DNA of 64,000 bases, from positions 3,038,001 through 3,102,000 of the forward strand of contig NC_007712.1 of assembly GCF_000010085.1 (NCBI RefSeq), written 5' to 3'. Every line of letters starts with the position of its first letter. Within the stretch, counting starts at the first letter, position 1. The notes below the pieces were generated by a model that was not told the DNA's origin, searched no databases, and saw only the letters and a program-made list of their open reading frames with translations. This stretch comes from Sodalis glossinidius str. 'morsitans' (lineage in GTDB: Bacteria > Pseudomonadota > Gammaproteobacteria > Enterobacterales > Enterobacteriaceae). A program made the translations under genes and the position numbers. Shown piece after piece: positions 34,575 through 44,545 of the stretch.

Positions 34575-35552
34575 ATGCCTACATCCTCATTATCCCAACA
34601 CGACGCCCTGTTCAAAAAGTTCCTCGGTGATATCACTGTAGCTCGGGACTTTCTGGAAATCCATCTGCCGCCGCATCTGCGTGAGCGCTGCGATTTCAGC
34701 ACCCTGGCGATGGAGTCGGGCAGCTTCATCGAAGACGACCTCAAGGGCCAATGCTCGGATATGCTGTATTCAATGAAGACCACTGCGGGCCATGATGGCT
34801 ACGTCTACTGTCTCATCGAGCACCAGAGCCGCCCGGAAAAACTGATGGCGTTCCGGTTGCTACGGTACGCGGTCGCCGCGATGCAGCGGCACCTCGAACA
34901 AGGCAACGAGCAGTTGCCTGTGGTCATCCCACTGCTGTTCTATCATGGTACCACGTCGCCCTATCCCTACAGCACTCAATGGCTGGATTGCTTTGCTGAC
35001 CCTGAACTGGCAGAATCAGTCTACAGGCAAGCGTTCCCGCTCGTTGATATCACCGCGATGCCGGATGATGAAATACTGTCTCATCGGCGGGTAGCGCTGC
35101 TAGAATTGGTGCAGAAGCACATCAGAACACGCGATATGTTGGAACTAGCCACTGATATCGCTCGTCTACTCAATCTATGGGCGATACCGAAAGAGCAGTT
35201 CCGTAGCCTGATGTACTATATCGCAGAGCGGGGAAATACTTCGGATGAATCGCAATTTCTACAGCATATCGCCACCATAGCTACTGACTACCAGGAGGAC
35301 ATCATGACCATTGCAGAACAGCTCGAAGCTAAGGGTGAGCAAAGGGGCATCCAGAAGGGCATCCAGCTTGGCGAGCAGAAAGGTCGGCAGGAAGGGCTGC
35401 AAAAAGGCCGTCAGGAAGGGTTGCAAGAAGGCCGTCAAGAATCCGCACGCAGTATCGCTCACCAACTTATTGCTAACGGTGTTGATCGCTCAATTGTCAA
35501 ATTATCCACTGGCCTATCTGACCATGAGTTGAATGATTTGACTCGTTCGTAA
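34575..35552 (+). CDS. Rpn-family recombination-promoting nuclease / YhgA-like putative transposase
   Basis: The N-terminal 230 residues match the Rpn/YhgA family (PD-(D/E)XK-like): SQHDALFKKFLGDITVARDFLEIHLP, DMLYSMKT and YCLIEHQSRPEKLMAFRLLRY (read in parts). Family members are DNA endonucleases that promote RecA-independent recombination. The C-terminus (about 255-300) is a glycine/glutamine/lysine repeat (KGRQEGLQ), encoded by 24-bp tandem DNA units at 35382-35429. 325 residues, open from start to end. It stands alone between ssrA and an acyltransferase remnant. Confidence 0.85.
   Translation: MPTSSLSQHDALFKKFLGDITVARDFLEIHLPPHLRERCDFSTLAMESGSFIEDDLKGQCSDMLYSMKTTAGHDGYVYCLIEHQSRPEKLMAFRLLRYAVAAMQRHLEQGNEQLPVVIPLLFYHGTTSPYPYSTQWLDCFADPELAESVYRQAFPLVDITAMPDDEILSHRRVALLELVQKHIRTRDMLELATDIARLLNLWAIPKEQFRSLMYYIAERGNTSDESQFLQHIATIATDYQEDIMTIAEQLEAKGEQRGIQKGIQLGEQKGRQEGLQKGRQEGLQEGRQESARSIAHQLIANGVDRSIVKLSTGLSDHELNDLTRS
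35382..35441 (+). repeat. 24-bp tandem repeats in the rpn tail
   Basis: Two full units (35382-35405 and 35406-35429) and half of a third encode GRQEGLQK/E. They differ at only a few positions. Such tracts change copy number by slippage, here in frame, so tail length may vary between strains. Confidence 0.7.
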
Positions 35553-35647
35553 TTTTCTTTTCGTTAATCTTAACCATCAACAACAGTTTCGATCTAAGGC
35601 TGGAATTGTAGGATGATGGTAAATTAGCTTTTTGACACGAGGTTGTC

Positions 35648-36733
35648 ATGAGCCAAAGATTAAAAACAATACAGGCTCTTCGTGGTATTGCGGCGATGGC
35701 TGTGGTTTTAAGCCATTACCGGCTATATTTACATCAAAATGAAATCTATAAAAATTTATGGGATGGATTACTAGGATGGGGGATCGTTGGCGTTGATATA
35801 TTTTTTGTAATTAATGGCTTTATTATGGCATATACTACAGTTAATCATCCCGCCAGCATTGAATCGTCAAAGAACTTTATACTAAATCGTATAATTAGGA
35901 TTATACCAAACTATTACTTATTCTTATTTTTATCTTTCCTTTTTGGTGGTGTAATGAGTATCTTTCATTATGAATGATAGAACTCAAGATCTCATTTACG
36001 CCATAAGCTTTATAGTTTACACCCCCCAATATTGCACCTTACTATATGGATATAAATCATGGTATATATCCAGTGCGTTGGACTCTAAATTATGAATTTT
36101 ATTTTTATATGGTGTTTTCCATTTGTTTGCTATTTAAATATCGATTTGCAATTTTATTTACATGGTGCCTTTTAGCTATAGCAGTCATTCCAGTTTTTTA
36201 TGGGAATGCTCCAACGCTAGAGACATCAGGTTACGAAGTACAAACTGCGTTATACGGTTTTTTATCTAATCCTCTAATTATAGAGTTCTTAATAGGTGCA
36301 GCAGCGGGATCTCCATACATAAGAGTGAAAGGCCTTAATATTTCAAATATATCATTTTTTATATCATTGGTATTGCTATTCTATATTTTTTATGCAATAT
36401 CCACAGGATATGCAACATGGTATAAACGTCAAAATTTCATTACCAATAGGTTTTCTTGTGCTGTTTTCAACTCTTGCTGAAAACAAAATTAAGATATTTA
36501 TACCAAAATTTTCATTGTGGTTGGGAGACATATCTTTTTCTCTGTACCTTGTACACCTACCGGTTGGCTTCGCTTTATTTGACCGCGTGGAAAAGGCAGC
36601 CTATGCGCCAGCTATTGGAATTCCTTATGTGCTAATGGCTATATTACTTTCGCTTATTTTTGCACACTTCGCACATAAATACATTGAAATACAGCTGAGT
36701 AATTGGCTAAAAAGAAAAATACTCTCAGCATGA
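35648..36733 (+). pseudogene. Acyltransferase-3 (OafA-like O-acetylase), frameshifted
   Basis: The N-terminal signature LKTIQALRGIAAMAVVLSHY and VGVDIFFVINGFIMAYTT are the acyltransferase-3 family hallmark. Frame changes near 35977, 36040 and 36440-36470 split the multi-spanning membrane protein; later parts include RWTLNYEFYFYMVFSICLL and SLWLGDISFSLYLVHLP. The region is clearly AT-rich compared with neighbours, which suggests recent transfer. Phage-borne members modify surface polysaccharide (serotype conversion); this role is inferred. Confidence 0.82.
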
Positions 36734-36781
36734 ATTCCATTATGGGTAGTGCTACTTTTAATAGTGTGACACCCCATTTTA

Positions 36782-36952
36782 GGCTTTGTTGCATAAATAG
36801 ATTTTATGCTGCCAGCCCAGTGATATCGCTGATCCTAGAAACGTAAAATCATGCAGTTGGTTGCGTAATAAAACAGCACACCTCAGGTGACAAGCATTTT
36901 CTTCCAAACCGAGCATGGCAAAACAGTATGATTCCCTATTATGTAACAAAGC
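36782..36952. mobile_element. Internally deleted IS5/IS903-type element
   Basis: Left end GGCTTTGTTGCATAAAT and right end ATTATGTAACAAAGC are inverted copies. The flanks carry a direct repeat CCCATTTTA (36773-36781 and 36953-36961), the 9-bp target duplication expected for IS903-like elements (8 bp if the last C belongs to the element). Inside, ATGGCAAAACAG (36915) looks like the first codons (MAKQ) of an IS903-type transposase, directly followed by right-end sequence. The transposase gene is therefore deleted, leaving a MITE-like element. The name of the parent IS is unknown to me. Confidence 0.75.
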
Positions 36953-36970
36953 CCCATTTTATAAAAAAAG

Positions 36971-37399
36971 CTATTCAGGACACTGCGGCCACGCTATATC
37001 CGTCGCTTTGCTAACATCAAGTCGGGTAAGCATCACTCGATATTTTTTCCACATCAGCAGTGTCGTTTCTTCGACTTGTGTTGCCATGTTCAGATCAACC
37101 GCATCTTGTAATGGTATAATTTTCCCTGTGGCCTGCTCTAACAGCATACTTTTTTTTGACTGAGCCATAGAAAGATTTTGCTCTTCTGTTGGTGCTGGCC
37201 TATCTCCTAATACAGGCATTCCATTCTTGTTAGCTTTAATTATTTTATTTTTTGACTGTCCCTCAAGAAGCGCTTGATAAAGCTCATTACTCACGGGGAC
37301 GGCATCCTCTGGCCAGCCATTATCCGAGTCTTCATAGATTGACTTCATAGATATATGATAAAAGCCATTTGTTGTGGCACTATAAAAGTAATCATTCAT
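36971..37399 (-). CDS. Tail fibre assembly protein
   Basis: Tfa-type chaperone of phage tail fibres. 142 residues; the N-terminal half (YFYSATTNGFYHISM) and the helical segment with Pro/Glu-rich linker (GDRPAPTEEQNL) followed by LMWKKYRVMLTRLDVSKATDIAWPQCP are typical. It follows the fibre gene directly, and its end is 10 bp from the IS remnant that marks the left edge of recognisable prophage genes. Confidence 0.85.
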   Translation of the reverse strand: MNDYFYSATTNGFYHISMKSIYEDSDNGWPEDAVPVSNELYQALLEGQSKNKIIKANKNGMPVLGDRPAPTEEQNLSMAQSKKSMLLEQATGKIIPLQDAVDLNMATQVEETTLLMWKKYRVMLTRLDVSKATDIAWPQCPE

Positions 37400-37411
37400 G
37401 ATTTTGTCACC

Positions 37412-38489
37412 TTAAAATCCTACAGCTGACCAATACACAGGAAAACCAGCGATGTTTCCGCGTACAGAGCCTTTCGTTGCTACGTAAAAAGAAGCATTGT
37501 TAACAGGATATCCGAAAGCATTATCTACTGTATCTCCTTGTGCATCAGCATTGCTTACAATCACATTTAAACAATTTCTCGGGAATGTAATAGGGAAATT
37601 CTGTATCACATTGGTACTTCCAATATAACCCCATTGATAGATAAATCCTGTAGTATTATCCTTGTACCATCCATTTTGAGATAAATTTGCACTGATTGGC
37701 GGATTTTTAAAACTGTATACTCGCTGCCCTTGGTCATATACCCCACCATTTGCTTTTAAATCCCAAGCATTGATATTTTCTTTTGTGTTAATGTTTTTAA
37801 TGAAATTTGCATCACCGGAAACATTGAGTGCGCCTCCTATTTCTATGTTTTTTATCCAGTGCAGCCGGTCATTATTCCATTCACCCGTTTTGACATTATT
37901 GGCATAGAACGCTACATTGCCGTTACCATTGGCAATAAGCCCTGAGTCAACGTCCCCGATATTAACAGAGTGAGTAACATGCAGTGTACCAGTGACAGTG
38001 CCGCCGGTTTGAGCTAACGCCCCGATATCGTCAGGGGTTAATTTCACCTCGCCTTTTTTTGCCATTAACACTCTTCACGGCTGAAGAAGCGGCTAAATCC
38101 ATCGCTGCTTTCACCGCCTTTGGCATCGCAGCCAGCGTCTCACTGTCGCTGTTAGTGGCGCTGCTGAGTTGGGTGATACCCGCCGTTTTCAGTGATGCGG
38201 CTGGCACGGTATTATTGACATTCTTAGAGAGCGCTTGAATTAACCCCGCCTGAAGTTTATCCAGGTCGCCGTCGTCAGCCACATCACTATTATTGGTATC
38301 GGCAATAAACTGCGCCACCACATGCGCAATCACCGATGCCTGCCGCCAGACCGTATTGAGCTCCTGCGAACGGGCGACACCCGCGCTAAAGCCATTACTG
38401 CGCGAGCGCAACGTCTGATAGTCTTCCGCCGACAAAACGTTAGCGCCGTCTGCCGTCGCAAACGGTAAAAATTCATTCTTGGCCATCAT
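37412..38489 (-). pseudogene. Phage tail fibre, frameshift in A7 tract
   Basis: The first 150 codons (MAKNEFLPFATADGANVL...) are a short-tail-fibre N-terminal domain. The frame breaks at 38054-38060, where the coding strand has seven A; six would restore NGKKGEVKLTPDDIGALAQT. The remaining 210 codons run to a normal end with a collar-like region (GGALNVSGDANF) and a receptor-binding C-terminus. The last third is AT-rich, as expected for a modular adhesin tip. Confidence 0.85.
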
Positions 38490-38495
38490 TATTCC

Positions 38496-39149
38496 TTACA
38501 GTTTTACCGACCAGCTGCCGGTATCAAATCCATCCACATAACCATTACGGATATCAAAACCAAAAATGCCGTTGTCGCCCTCTGAGCCACTGTAGGCATT
38601 GAGCTTCACCCCTTCTGGTTTGATATTGAGATACCCCTGACGTATTACCGCCTTGATGACTTCAGGCACCACCCCGCCGGTCAGATAGACGTCCATCGAC
38701 ATATCCTGATTGTCGGTAAAGAAGATATTCACCGTTCTATCCGGTATCACCCCTTGATAAATAGCCGCCAACATCTCACAGGTACCGTCCCAGTGATTGG
38801 CTCGAATTTTGGCCCGCAGTATGGCGCGGTAGGTCTCATCATCCAGCTCGGTAAAACCGCTGTCGGCATCAAAGCGCCTTTTCCAGCTGCCCTGGTCGAA
38901 TCCCACCCGGTCAGTATCGAGGGCAAAATACACCCCGGTAATCGGTGTTTTCACATAGCGCGATAGCCCTATCCACTCTCCGATGGCATCCAGTTGTTTC
39001 CCAAAGGCGCCCTCCAGGCTGAACAGCGCGTTAAGCTGGCCCGCCAGCGCGGCGATATCTTGAAGCGGCCGCGTCATAAGCTGGATATGGCGCACAAACT
39101 TTGGCGCCGCCCAATGCTGCGGCGTCACGAAGTCGGTGTAATCCCTCAT
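38496..39149 (-). CDS. Baseplate/tail protein, DUF2612 family
   Basis: 217 residues. MRDYTDFVTPQHWAAPKFV and IGEWIGLSRYVKTPITGVYFA are typical of DUF2612 proteins. They follow baseplate J in contractile-tail phages and are thought to link baseplate and fibres. It overlaps the baseplate J gene by four bases. Open from start to end. Confidence 0.82.
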   Translation of the reverse strand: MRDYTDFVTPQHWAAPKFVRHIQLMTRPLQDIAALAGQLNALFSLEGAFGKQLDAIGEWIGLSRYVKTPITGVYFALDTDRVGFDQGSWKRRFDADSGFTELDDETYRAILRAKIRANHWDGTCEMLAAIYQGVIPDRTVNIFFTDNQDMSMDVYLTGGVVPEVIKAVIRQGYLNIKPEGVKLNAYSGSEGDNGIFGFDIRNGYVDGFDTGSWSVKL

Positions 39150-40336
39150 GTGGTCACCACCAAAGTGAGATGCTCGGTTGTGCCGCTGAGCGCCTCATTG
39201 AAGGCCACAAGCAGATTCTCTTCTTTAACCGCTTGGGCCGAGCGCCCGATTTTTATTGCCGTGATGTCGTAGGTCTGTCCTTCTTCGTCACCGGGCAGAT
39301 TGGCCGGCAGATACAGACGCGTCAGATAAAGATTATCGCCAATCAGCTGCTGGTTAATGTAGGCCGCCACCGCTGAGCGGATTTTATCGCCGGTTAGCGT
39401 AGTGTAGCCGGTAAAGGCAGTCAGGGTTATTTCCACCGCCACGTTGACTTCGCGAGGACGGGAAAAGCGGATATCTTTCGGCAAACCGTAACGGTCGATG
39501 ACCTTGACCAGGGTATCGCCATAGGTGCCTGCGCCAGGCGTTTTTTTCAACGCTATCGCCTGGGCAATCGCATTGACATCACCGCCATCAACTATCATGG
39601 CAATAGAGTGCGCTGGCAGGCCGTTTTTATCTGTCTCGCCCGTATCATTTTCAAATCCCCGCAACCGTACCACACCGGGCAGTAAACTGACCGCGCCCTG
39701 AATACCGTCCAGCACCGTGCGCGACGGTAAGGCAACGGATTTCTTCTGCCGAGCACGTAATGCGCTGTCCCGCTCAACCGGCCTGCCGGGTGTGGCAGCG
39801 GCCGGGTTGGTCACCGTCTGCCACCCCCGCGTCGGGGTCGCTATGTCGCTGATATCGCCGGGAGCCGCCGTGATATTACCGGCTGCCGTACAGACGGCGG
39901 TCACTCTGGCCTCACCGTGCGTATCGAAAGTCACCCGCTCAGGCAGGCGCCAGGTCTGGCCATTGCGGTCGCTTACGCTGCCGTGGGTAATAACGGTGCC
40001 AACCTGACCGGTCAGCAGGACATCAGCCTGGGAATACCCCGAGGCATGCCGGGTGATACCGTTAATCGCCACCGTGTTAGACAGGGCCGCGCCGGTACTG
40101 GTCATGGGGCTAAAGCTGTTGTAGGCGGCGATAACCGCGTTGTTGGCATCGTGGAGAGCCAGCGCGTAAATCGCTATCATCTGGCCGTCCTTGCTGTCCG
40201 GCGACAGATAGCACTCCCGGCCGTAAATCTGGCGAAAATAGCCGGTGAGCTGTTGCAGTATCGTCTGATAATCAGGTGCAGTGATGCCGCTGTCGGTGAC
40301 GGTCGCCGATAGGCCAAGGGTATCGAGAGGGAGCAT
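39146..40336 (-). CDS. Baseplate J-like protein
   Basis: 396 residues of the gpJ/gp6 wedge family. Motifs: GYFRQIYGRECYLSPDSKDGQ, AAPGDISDIATPTRGWQTVTNP and a late SRPREVNVAVEITLTA (read in parts). This component is characteristic of contractile tails. It is coupled to the upstream wedge gene by a one-base overlap. No lesion seen. Confidence 0.9.
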   Translation of the reverse strand: MLPLDTLGLSATVTDSGITAPDYQTILQQLTGYFRQIYGRECYLSPDSKDGQMIAIYALALHDANNAVIAAYNSFSPMTSTGAALSNTVAINGITRHASGYSQADVLLTGQVGTVITHGSVSDRNGQTWRLPERVTFDTHGEARVTAVCTAAGNITAAPGDISDIATPTRGWQTVTNPAAATPGRPVERDSALRARQKKSVALPSRTVLDGIQGAVSLLPGVVRLRGFENDTGETDKNGLPAHSIAMIVDGGDVNAIAQAIALKKTPGAGTYGDTLVKVIDRYGLPKDIRFSRPREVNVAVEITLTAFTGYTTLTGDKIRSAVAAYINQQLIGDNLYLTRLYLPANLPGDEEGQTYDITAIKIGRSAQAVKEENLLVAFNEALSGTTEHLTLVVTT

Positions 40337-40593
40337 TAGACCTCGCTTATGACTGCGGTCTCGCCGTAGAGCGTCTGTATCCGCACGGTCACGGTAATTT
40401 TTCGGGTTTCGTGGGAGGTAATCGCGTTAAAATCGTTGATACCACGGACGCCGGGGGTGTTAAGAATACGCTGCTTGATGGCCAGACCGTAAGCCTCAGT
40501 GTTATGCTTACCCAGCACCGCCTGACGCCAGGGCGTCCCCTCCTCGCTATCCAGAAACCATTGCCCGCGCCATAATTCAAGACGCGTTTTCAC
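40336..40593 (-). CDS. Baseplate wedge protein, gp25/GpW-like, N-terminally eroded
   Basis: The readable part VKTRLELWRGQWFLDSEEGTPW and TPGVRGINDFNAI fits the small wedge protein before baseplate J. The frame is open upstream (VNSPECVAQA) as far as the spike stop, but no start lies there; an ATG overlapping the spike stop (ATGAGATACC) leads into a short dead frame. About 20 N-terminal residues appear to be deleted. A GTG at 40593 is the only in-frame start, so the gene may be inactive. Confidence 0.65.
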   Translation of the reverse strand: MKTRLELWRGQWFLDSEEGTPWRQAVLGKHNTEAYGLAIKQRILNTPGVRGINDFNAITSHETRKITVTVRIQTLYGETAVISEV

Positions 40594-40635
40594 CGCCTGG
40601 GCAACACACTCAGGGCTGTTTACCAGATCGGTATC

Positions 40636-41390
40636 TCATTGCGGTTTACCCGTCTTACTGCCACCGGACTGAACGCCGGTATGCACATGGTTTGTCAGGC
40701 TGATACCCGCCACCGTAATGTCGTTTTTCACACTGACCGGGCCGTTGATGCTGGCGCTTCCCCCGCTATCCCCCATGCCCTGCGACAGATTGCCATTGAT
40801 GGTGACATTGCCATTGAGCACAATGGTCGGCGCAGTGACGTCCACACCGCCCTGCGCCGTGGCCTTTAAGGTACCCGGTGTGGTAACGGTAATGGCGTGT
40901 CCCGCCGCCACCCCGACAAAGGCAGCACCATCATCACTGCGCAGCTGGGCGGCATGCACGCTGATACCACTGATTTTTTTGCCTGCGACTGTGGGCCAAC
41001 AAACGCAAACGCATCCGGCAAATCATGTTGACGTTAGTCAATCGTTTCCTGCACGCCGCCGTTCTGCCACCAGAAATCGATGCAGCGGTCAGCAAACACC
41101 ACCAGACATTCATCACCTGCGGCAACAGGAAACGTCAGCGTAACGCCACCGCCACGAGGGAAAATGACAGGAACATCTACCAGTAACGGCAACGCGACAG
41201 ACTGCGCTCGGCCTTGCGCGTCACTGATAACACCCTTAATTGCCGGTTGTACCGTGCAGGTGATAGCCTCCGCATCAAATGACTGAATAATCCCCGGCAG
41301 AGCGACCCGCAGCTGGGACAATATAGTGTGGCGCAGGACCTCAAGCAGCGCCTGCTTATCCCCCGCGCGTTCTGATACGGAAATCGTCAT
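40636..41390 (-). pseudogene. Membrane-puncturing spike (Gp138-type), stop plus frameshift
   Basis: The start at 41390 (MTISVSERAGDKQALLEVL) shares a base with the hub stop. The OB-fold part ends with FWWQNGGVQETID, then TAA at 41034-41036. The frame continues HDLPDAFAFVGPQSQAKK to seven A at 40974-40980, where it shifts into ISGISVHAAQLRSDDGAAF and a beta-helix-like tip ending at 40636 (VKNDITVAGISLTNHVHTG). Both lesions must be overcome to give the full 250-residue spike. Confidence 0.85.
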
Positions 41391-42370
41391 TATCCCACCT
41401 TGTTCAGTGTTGAGGTTTTCATCAAATCCGCCGCGCCTTTCGCCACGCACACCAGATCCATATACCAGGCTTTACCCCGCGTATCGCCGCTGTAGGTAAT
41501 ATTCTTCACAATATACGCCCCATCGGTCGCCAGGCTCGCCGGTGGCGATAATGCCCCTTCGGTCTGTTGCACGCTGCCATGATTGACCGTCCCTATCCGG
41601 CCCGGCACCGCGGCAATATCGCGTTCGGGTAACATCGTGCGGTAAACCAGCGCTTCATCCAGCAGGATAAGGCCATTCACCTGAATTGTCGGGTTGATGA
41701 GACAGCGAACATTGACACCGGCCTCAATCGTCTGCTGCGGCAAACCTATCAGCCCTGTGGCGCTGTTGAGCACCACCGCCTCCTGCACGTAGGTCTCTTC
41801 CGGTACCATCACCAGCTGTCCGTTGATATATTGCCAGGACGCGCGACACTGCCCTGCGAGGTTATCTATCGCATCCCGCGCCATGCCAAAGTAGGTTTTT
41901 CCACGGGGAAAGCGCGTCGCCTCAAAATCAGGCGTCGTGCCTTTCACAATACCGTAGGGGGCCAGGCCAGTGAGTAGCGTCTGGTGTTGTTCGGCTTGGG
42001 TATGGCCTGCACCCAGGGTTGTATTAAGAGTGGCGTAATCGTAAGCATCATGGGCATCGACCGCCTGAATCATCACAAAGGTATCGGTCGGGTTATCTCT
42101 GCCGGTCAGGGAATAGCAGATGTTTCCGGTGAAAATCAACCCCGTGTTATCCTGATACCCTGCCATTAATTGCACACGAGCAAACTCGTCCGCCTGAATG
42201 CGATTCACCGTCTCCGGTTTCAGGTTCCAGACTTTAAACACGGCCGTGCGCGGCCAGCGTGTATCCGGCCATGAAATACTGAACGTGGTGCGAAAGGCGG
42301 ACAGTTCGATACCCTCACCTTTTTCATCGGCGACGATCAGCGAGCATTGTCTTATCCAGTTCTGAGGCAT
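41390..42370 (-). CDS. Baseplate hub protein
   Basis: 326 residues, gp27/gp44-like hub that connects tail tube and spike. FSISWPDTRWPRTAVFKVWNL and VQLMAGYQDNTGLIFTGNI are characteristic. It directly precedes the spike gene, as in contractile-tail phages of this type. Intact. Confidence 0.8.
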   Translation of the reverse strand: MPQNWIRQCSLIVADEKGEGIELSAFRTTFSISWPDTRWPRTAVFKVWNLKPETVNRIQADEFARVQLMAGYQDNTGLIFTGNICYSLTGRDNPTDTFVMIQAVDAHDAYDYATLNTTLGAGHTQAEQHQTLLTGLAPYGIVKGTTPDFEATRFPRGKTYFGMARDAIDNLAGQCRASWQYINGQLVMVPEETYVQEAVVLNSATGLIGLPQQTIEAGVNVRCLINPTIQVNGLILLDEALVYRTMLPERDIAAVPGRIGTVNHGSVQQTEGALSPPASLATDGAYIVKNITYSGDTRGKAWYMDLVCVAKGAADLMKTSTLNKVG

Positions 42371-42402
42371 GGTGTTTTCCGTAAAAAAACTGCCAGTGCG
42401 GA

Positions 42403-42624
42403 TTAATCGGTTATCCAGAGCAGTGAGCCGCCGCCGGCAAACCCCACCTCCATCGTCAGCTCAGCGGGCCGCTGATAGGCGTGGTCAGCGATTTCAGCGC
42501 CGATTTCCACCGGATGCTCGGTGATGTCAAGCTGGTCCTGGTGTTTCTCCGAAATCACCACATCCGGCACCAACAACCCAATTTTGCGCGAGGGCTGCGA
42601 GAACAGTGTGGAAAGAATATCCAT
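42403..42624 (-). CDS. Baseplate protein after tape measure, C-terminally truncated
   Basis: 73 residues (MDILSTLFSQPSRKIGLLVPDVV ... FAGGGSLLWITD). In phages with this gene order I recall a longer protein here (over 150 residues), then a small baseplate plug, then the hub. Here the frame ends shortly after AGGGSLL and the hub begins 33 bp later, so the C-terminus and probably the plug gene are missing. Function is assigned by context only. Confidence 0.5.
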   Translation of the reverse strand: MDILSTLFSQPSRKIGLLVPDVVISEKHQDQLDITEHPVEIGAEIADHAYQRPAELTMEVGFAGGGSLLWITD

Positions 42625-44545
42625 CAGTAGGCCCTCTGCCTGAACTGCCCAATCAAGCGGGCGTTAACACCGGTCTGCCTGTCGGCGATATCCGTGCCGG
42701 TGGTCGCCGGATCGCTTGCGCCATAGACATTAATCGTCGTTTCTTGCTGAAGACTTTTCCCGCCTATCCCCGCGAGCGCCGCACGGTCAATCAGTTCACT
42801 GCTATAGGGATTACGCCCATTCTCATGCTGAATAATGCCGCCCATCAGCGACGCTATCAGCTGAGGATTGCCCAGGTTCAGCGCCGCATCCGGGGCGACT
42901 CCCAACTGGCGGGATATCGCCGCAATATAGGCGCCCGTGTTGTTTTCACTTCCCGGTGCCCAGGTGTTGATGATTTTTTCAATCGTGTTGAGACCATGGC
43001 CCGCAGCCCCTCAAACGGCGTCTGAAAGCGGGCAAAGCGGCCACCGGGCGACTCTCTTTCTGCGCCCGCCTGCCCCGCATAATTCAGATCCCCCGGATTG
43101 TTGTTGCGGATCCCGTGCGGGAGCGCCAGTGGATCGGCGGAAGCATCGCCGCGATGTTTGCTGGCCCAGGCGTTATCTATCCCTAGCGCTTTCAGGCTAT
43201 CGCCCACGCCACGTTTTATCTGTCGGGTGTTGTAGTCCCAGGACGCTTTGGCGCTGGTGACAATGTTTTCTCTGTCTGAGACCAGATAACCGGCATACAG
43301 TCCCCAGAGTTTTAACCAGGGAGGGATGGGCAGACCGGCAATCTTGCCGAACGCACCGAGGACTTTTGATACCCAGGCGCCGGCGATAAAGGTGGCGAGC
43401 ATGTTCAGGGTGTTTTGCCAGCCCCCGACATCGTTAACCAGTCCGGTGATTTTATCGCCTATCCACGCGAACGCCTTTTTCGCCTGTTCGATTTCCGATC
43501 CCCACGTCGACCAGTCAATAAAGGACGTTCCCCCTTCCTTCCAGGTCTGGTAATCATCCCACAGCAATAATATCGCGGCTGCCAGCCCGGTAATGATGTC
43601 CATCGGCGAGGAGAAAAACGCCCGGTTCAGCGCCCATATCGCGGCAGTCAAGGCTCCAAACGTGGTTATCACCTTTTTGCTCTGACCATCCAGGCGGTGC
43701 CACCAGTCAAAAATTTGGCCCGCTGCCTGTATCAGGCGCCAGATAACGCGGCCCACCATCTCACCAGCGCGGATCATTCCCCGGACGATCCGGGTCAACA
43801 CGTCTTCGATTTTGGGAAAGTTTTCGAGTATTTTCTTTCTCAGGTCGTCCAGAAAGCCCGCCAGTCCCCCGGCCAGATTTGCGCCGACCTTATCGCGCAG
43901 GATACCGAATAACGCCGTTAGCCCCTTCATGGCCGTCATGAACTTATTAGACTGCGCAGCGGCTTTTTCTGCGTTAAAACCGGTACGGCTTAGCATAGAC
44001 TGATAATCCGCCGTAAAGCCGTTCAATCCCCTGCGCATCGCCATCAAGGTATTTTCATCGATGCCCAGCATTTGTGCATACTGGTTTGCCCGGTAATAGG
44101 GCATCTGGCCGAGTTTTTGCCCGACACCGGTAAAGATCGCCGACATGTCACGCATCCGTCCGCGGGCATCCCGTGTTTGCACCCCCAGGCAGTTCAGGAA
44201 GCCTTCTGCACCGGGGGTATTGCGCATCAATCGCGCCAGGCTCTCCAGCGCGCCCTGCGCTGCTTCGGCACTGCTGCCGGTTTGGGCTGCCGCATAGCCC
44301 AATGCCTTTATGCCCGCCGCACTGGCACCGGTACGTTGTGACACCCAGTACACCTTATCCAGTCCAGCGGCTATCTGTGTGGTAAAACTCAGTACGGACA
44401 GCGCTGCCCCCTCGACTGCCACGCCCAGCTTTAACACATTAGCGGTGACGCCGGTGAGGATGCGCTCAAATTTCCGCATCCCCGATTCATCCACCTGAAA
44501 ACTGAGGCTGACGAGGAAGTCGCGGATAGTGTCAACATTAGTCAC
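42624..44545 (-). pseudogene. Tape measure protein with C-terminal peptidoglycan hydrolase domain, frameshifted
   Basis: GTG start (MTNVDTIRDFLVSLSFQVDE). The N-terminal part is helical with membrane-like segments (about 50-70 and 300-335). The C-terminal domain begins GIRNNNPGDLNYAGQ, the muramidase-like module seen in such tape measures. The frame breaks at about 42993-43003 after PFEGLRAM; the correct frame resumes LNTIEKIINTWAPGSENNTG and runs to the stop at 42624. The tape measure is about 640 residues, which suggests a tail of moderate length. Confidence 0.82.

Noticed and set aside
35382..35441. CRISPR-like array
   Set aside because: The repeats are contiguous, in frame and coding; no spacers are present. 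No CRISPR array was seen anywhere in the window.
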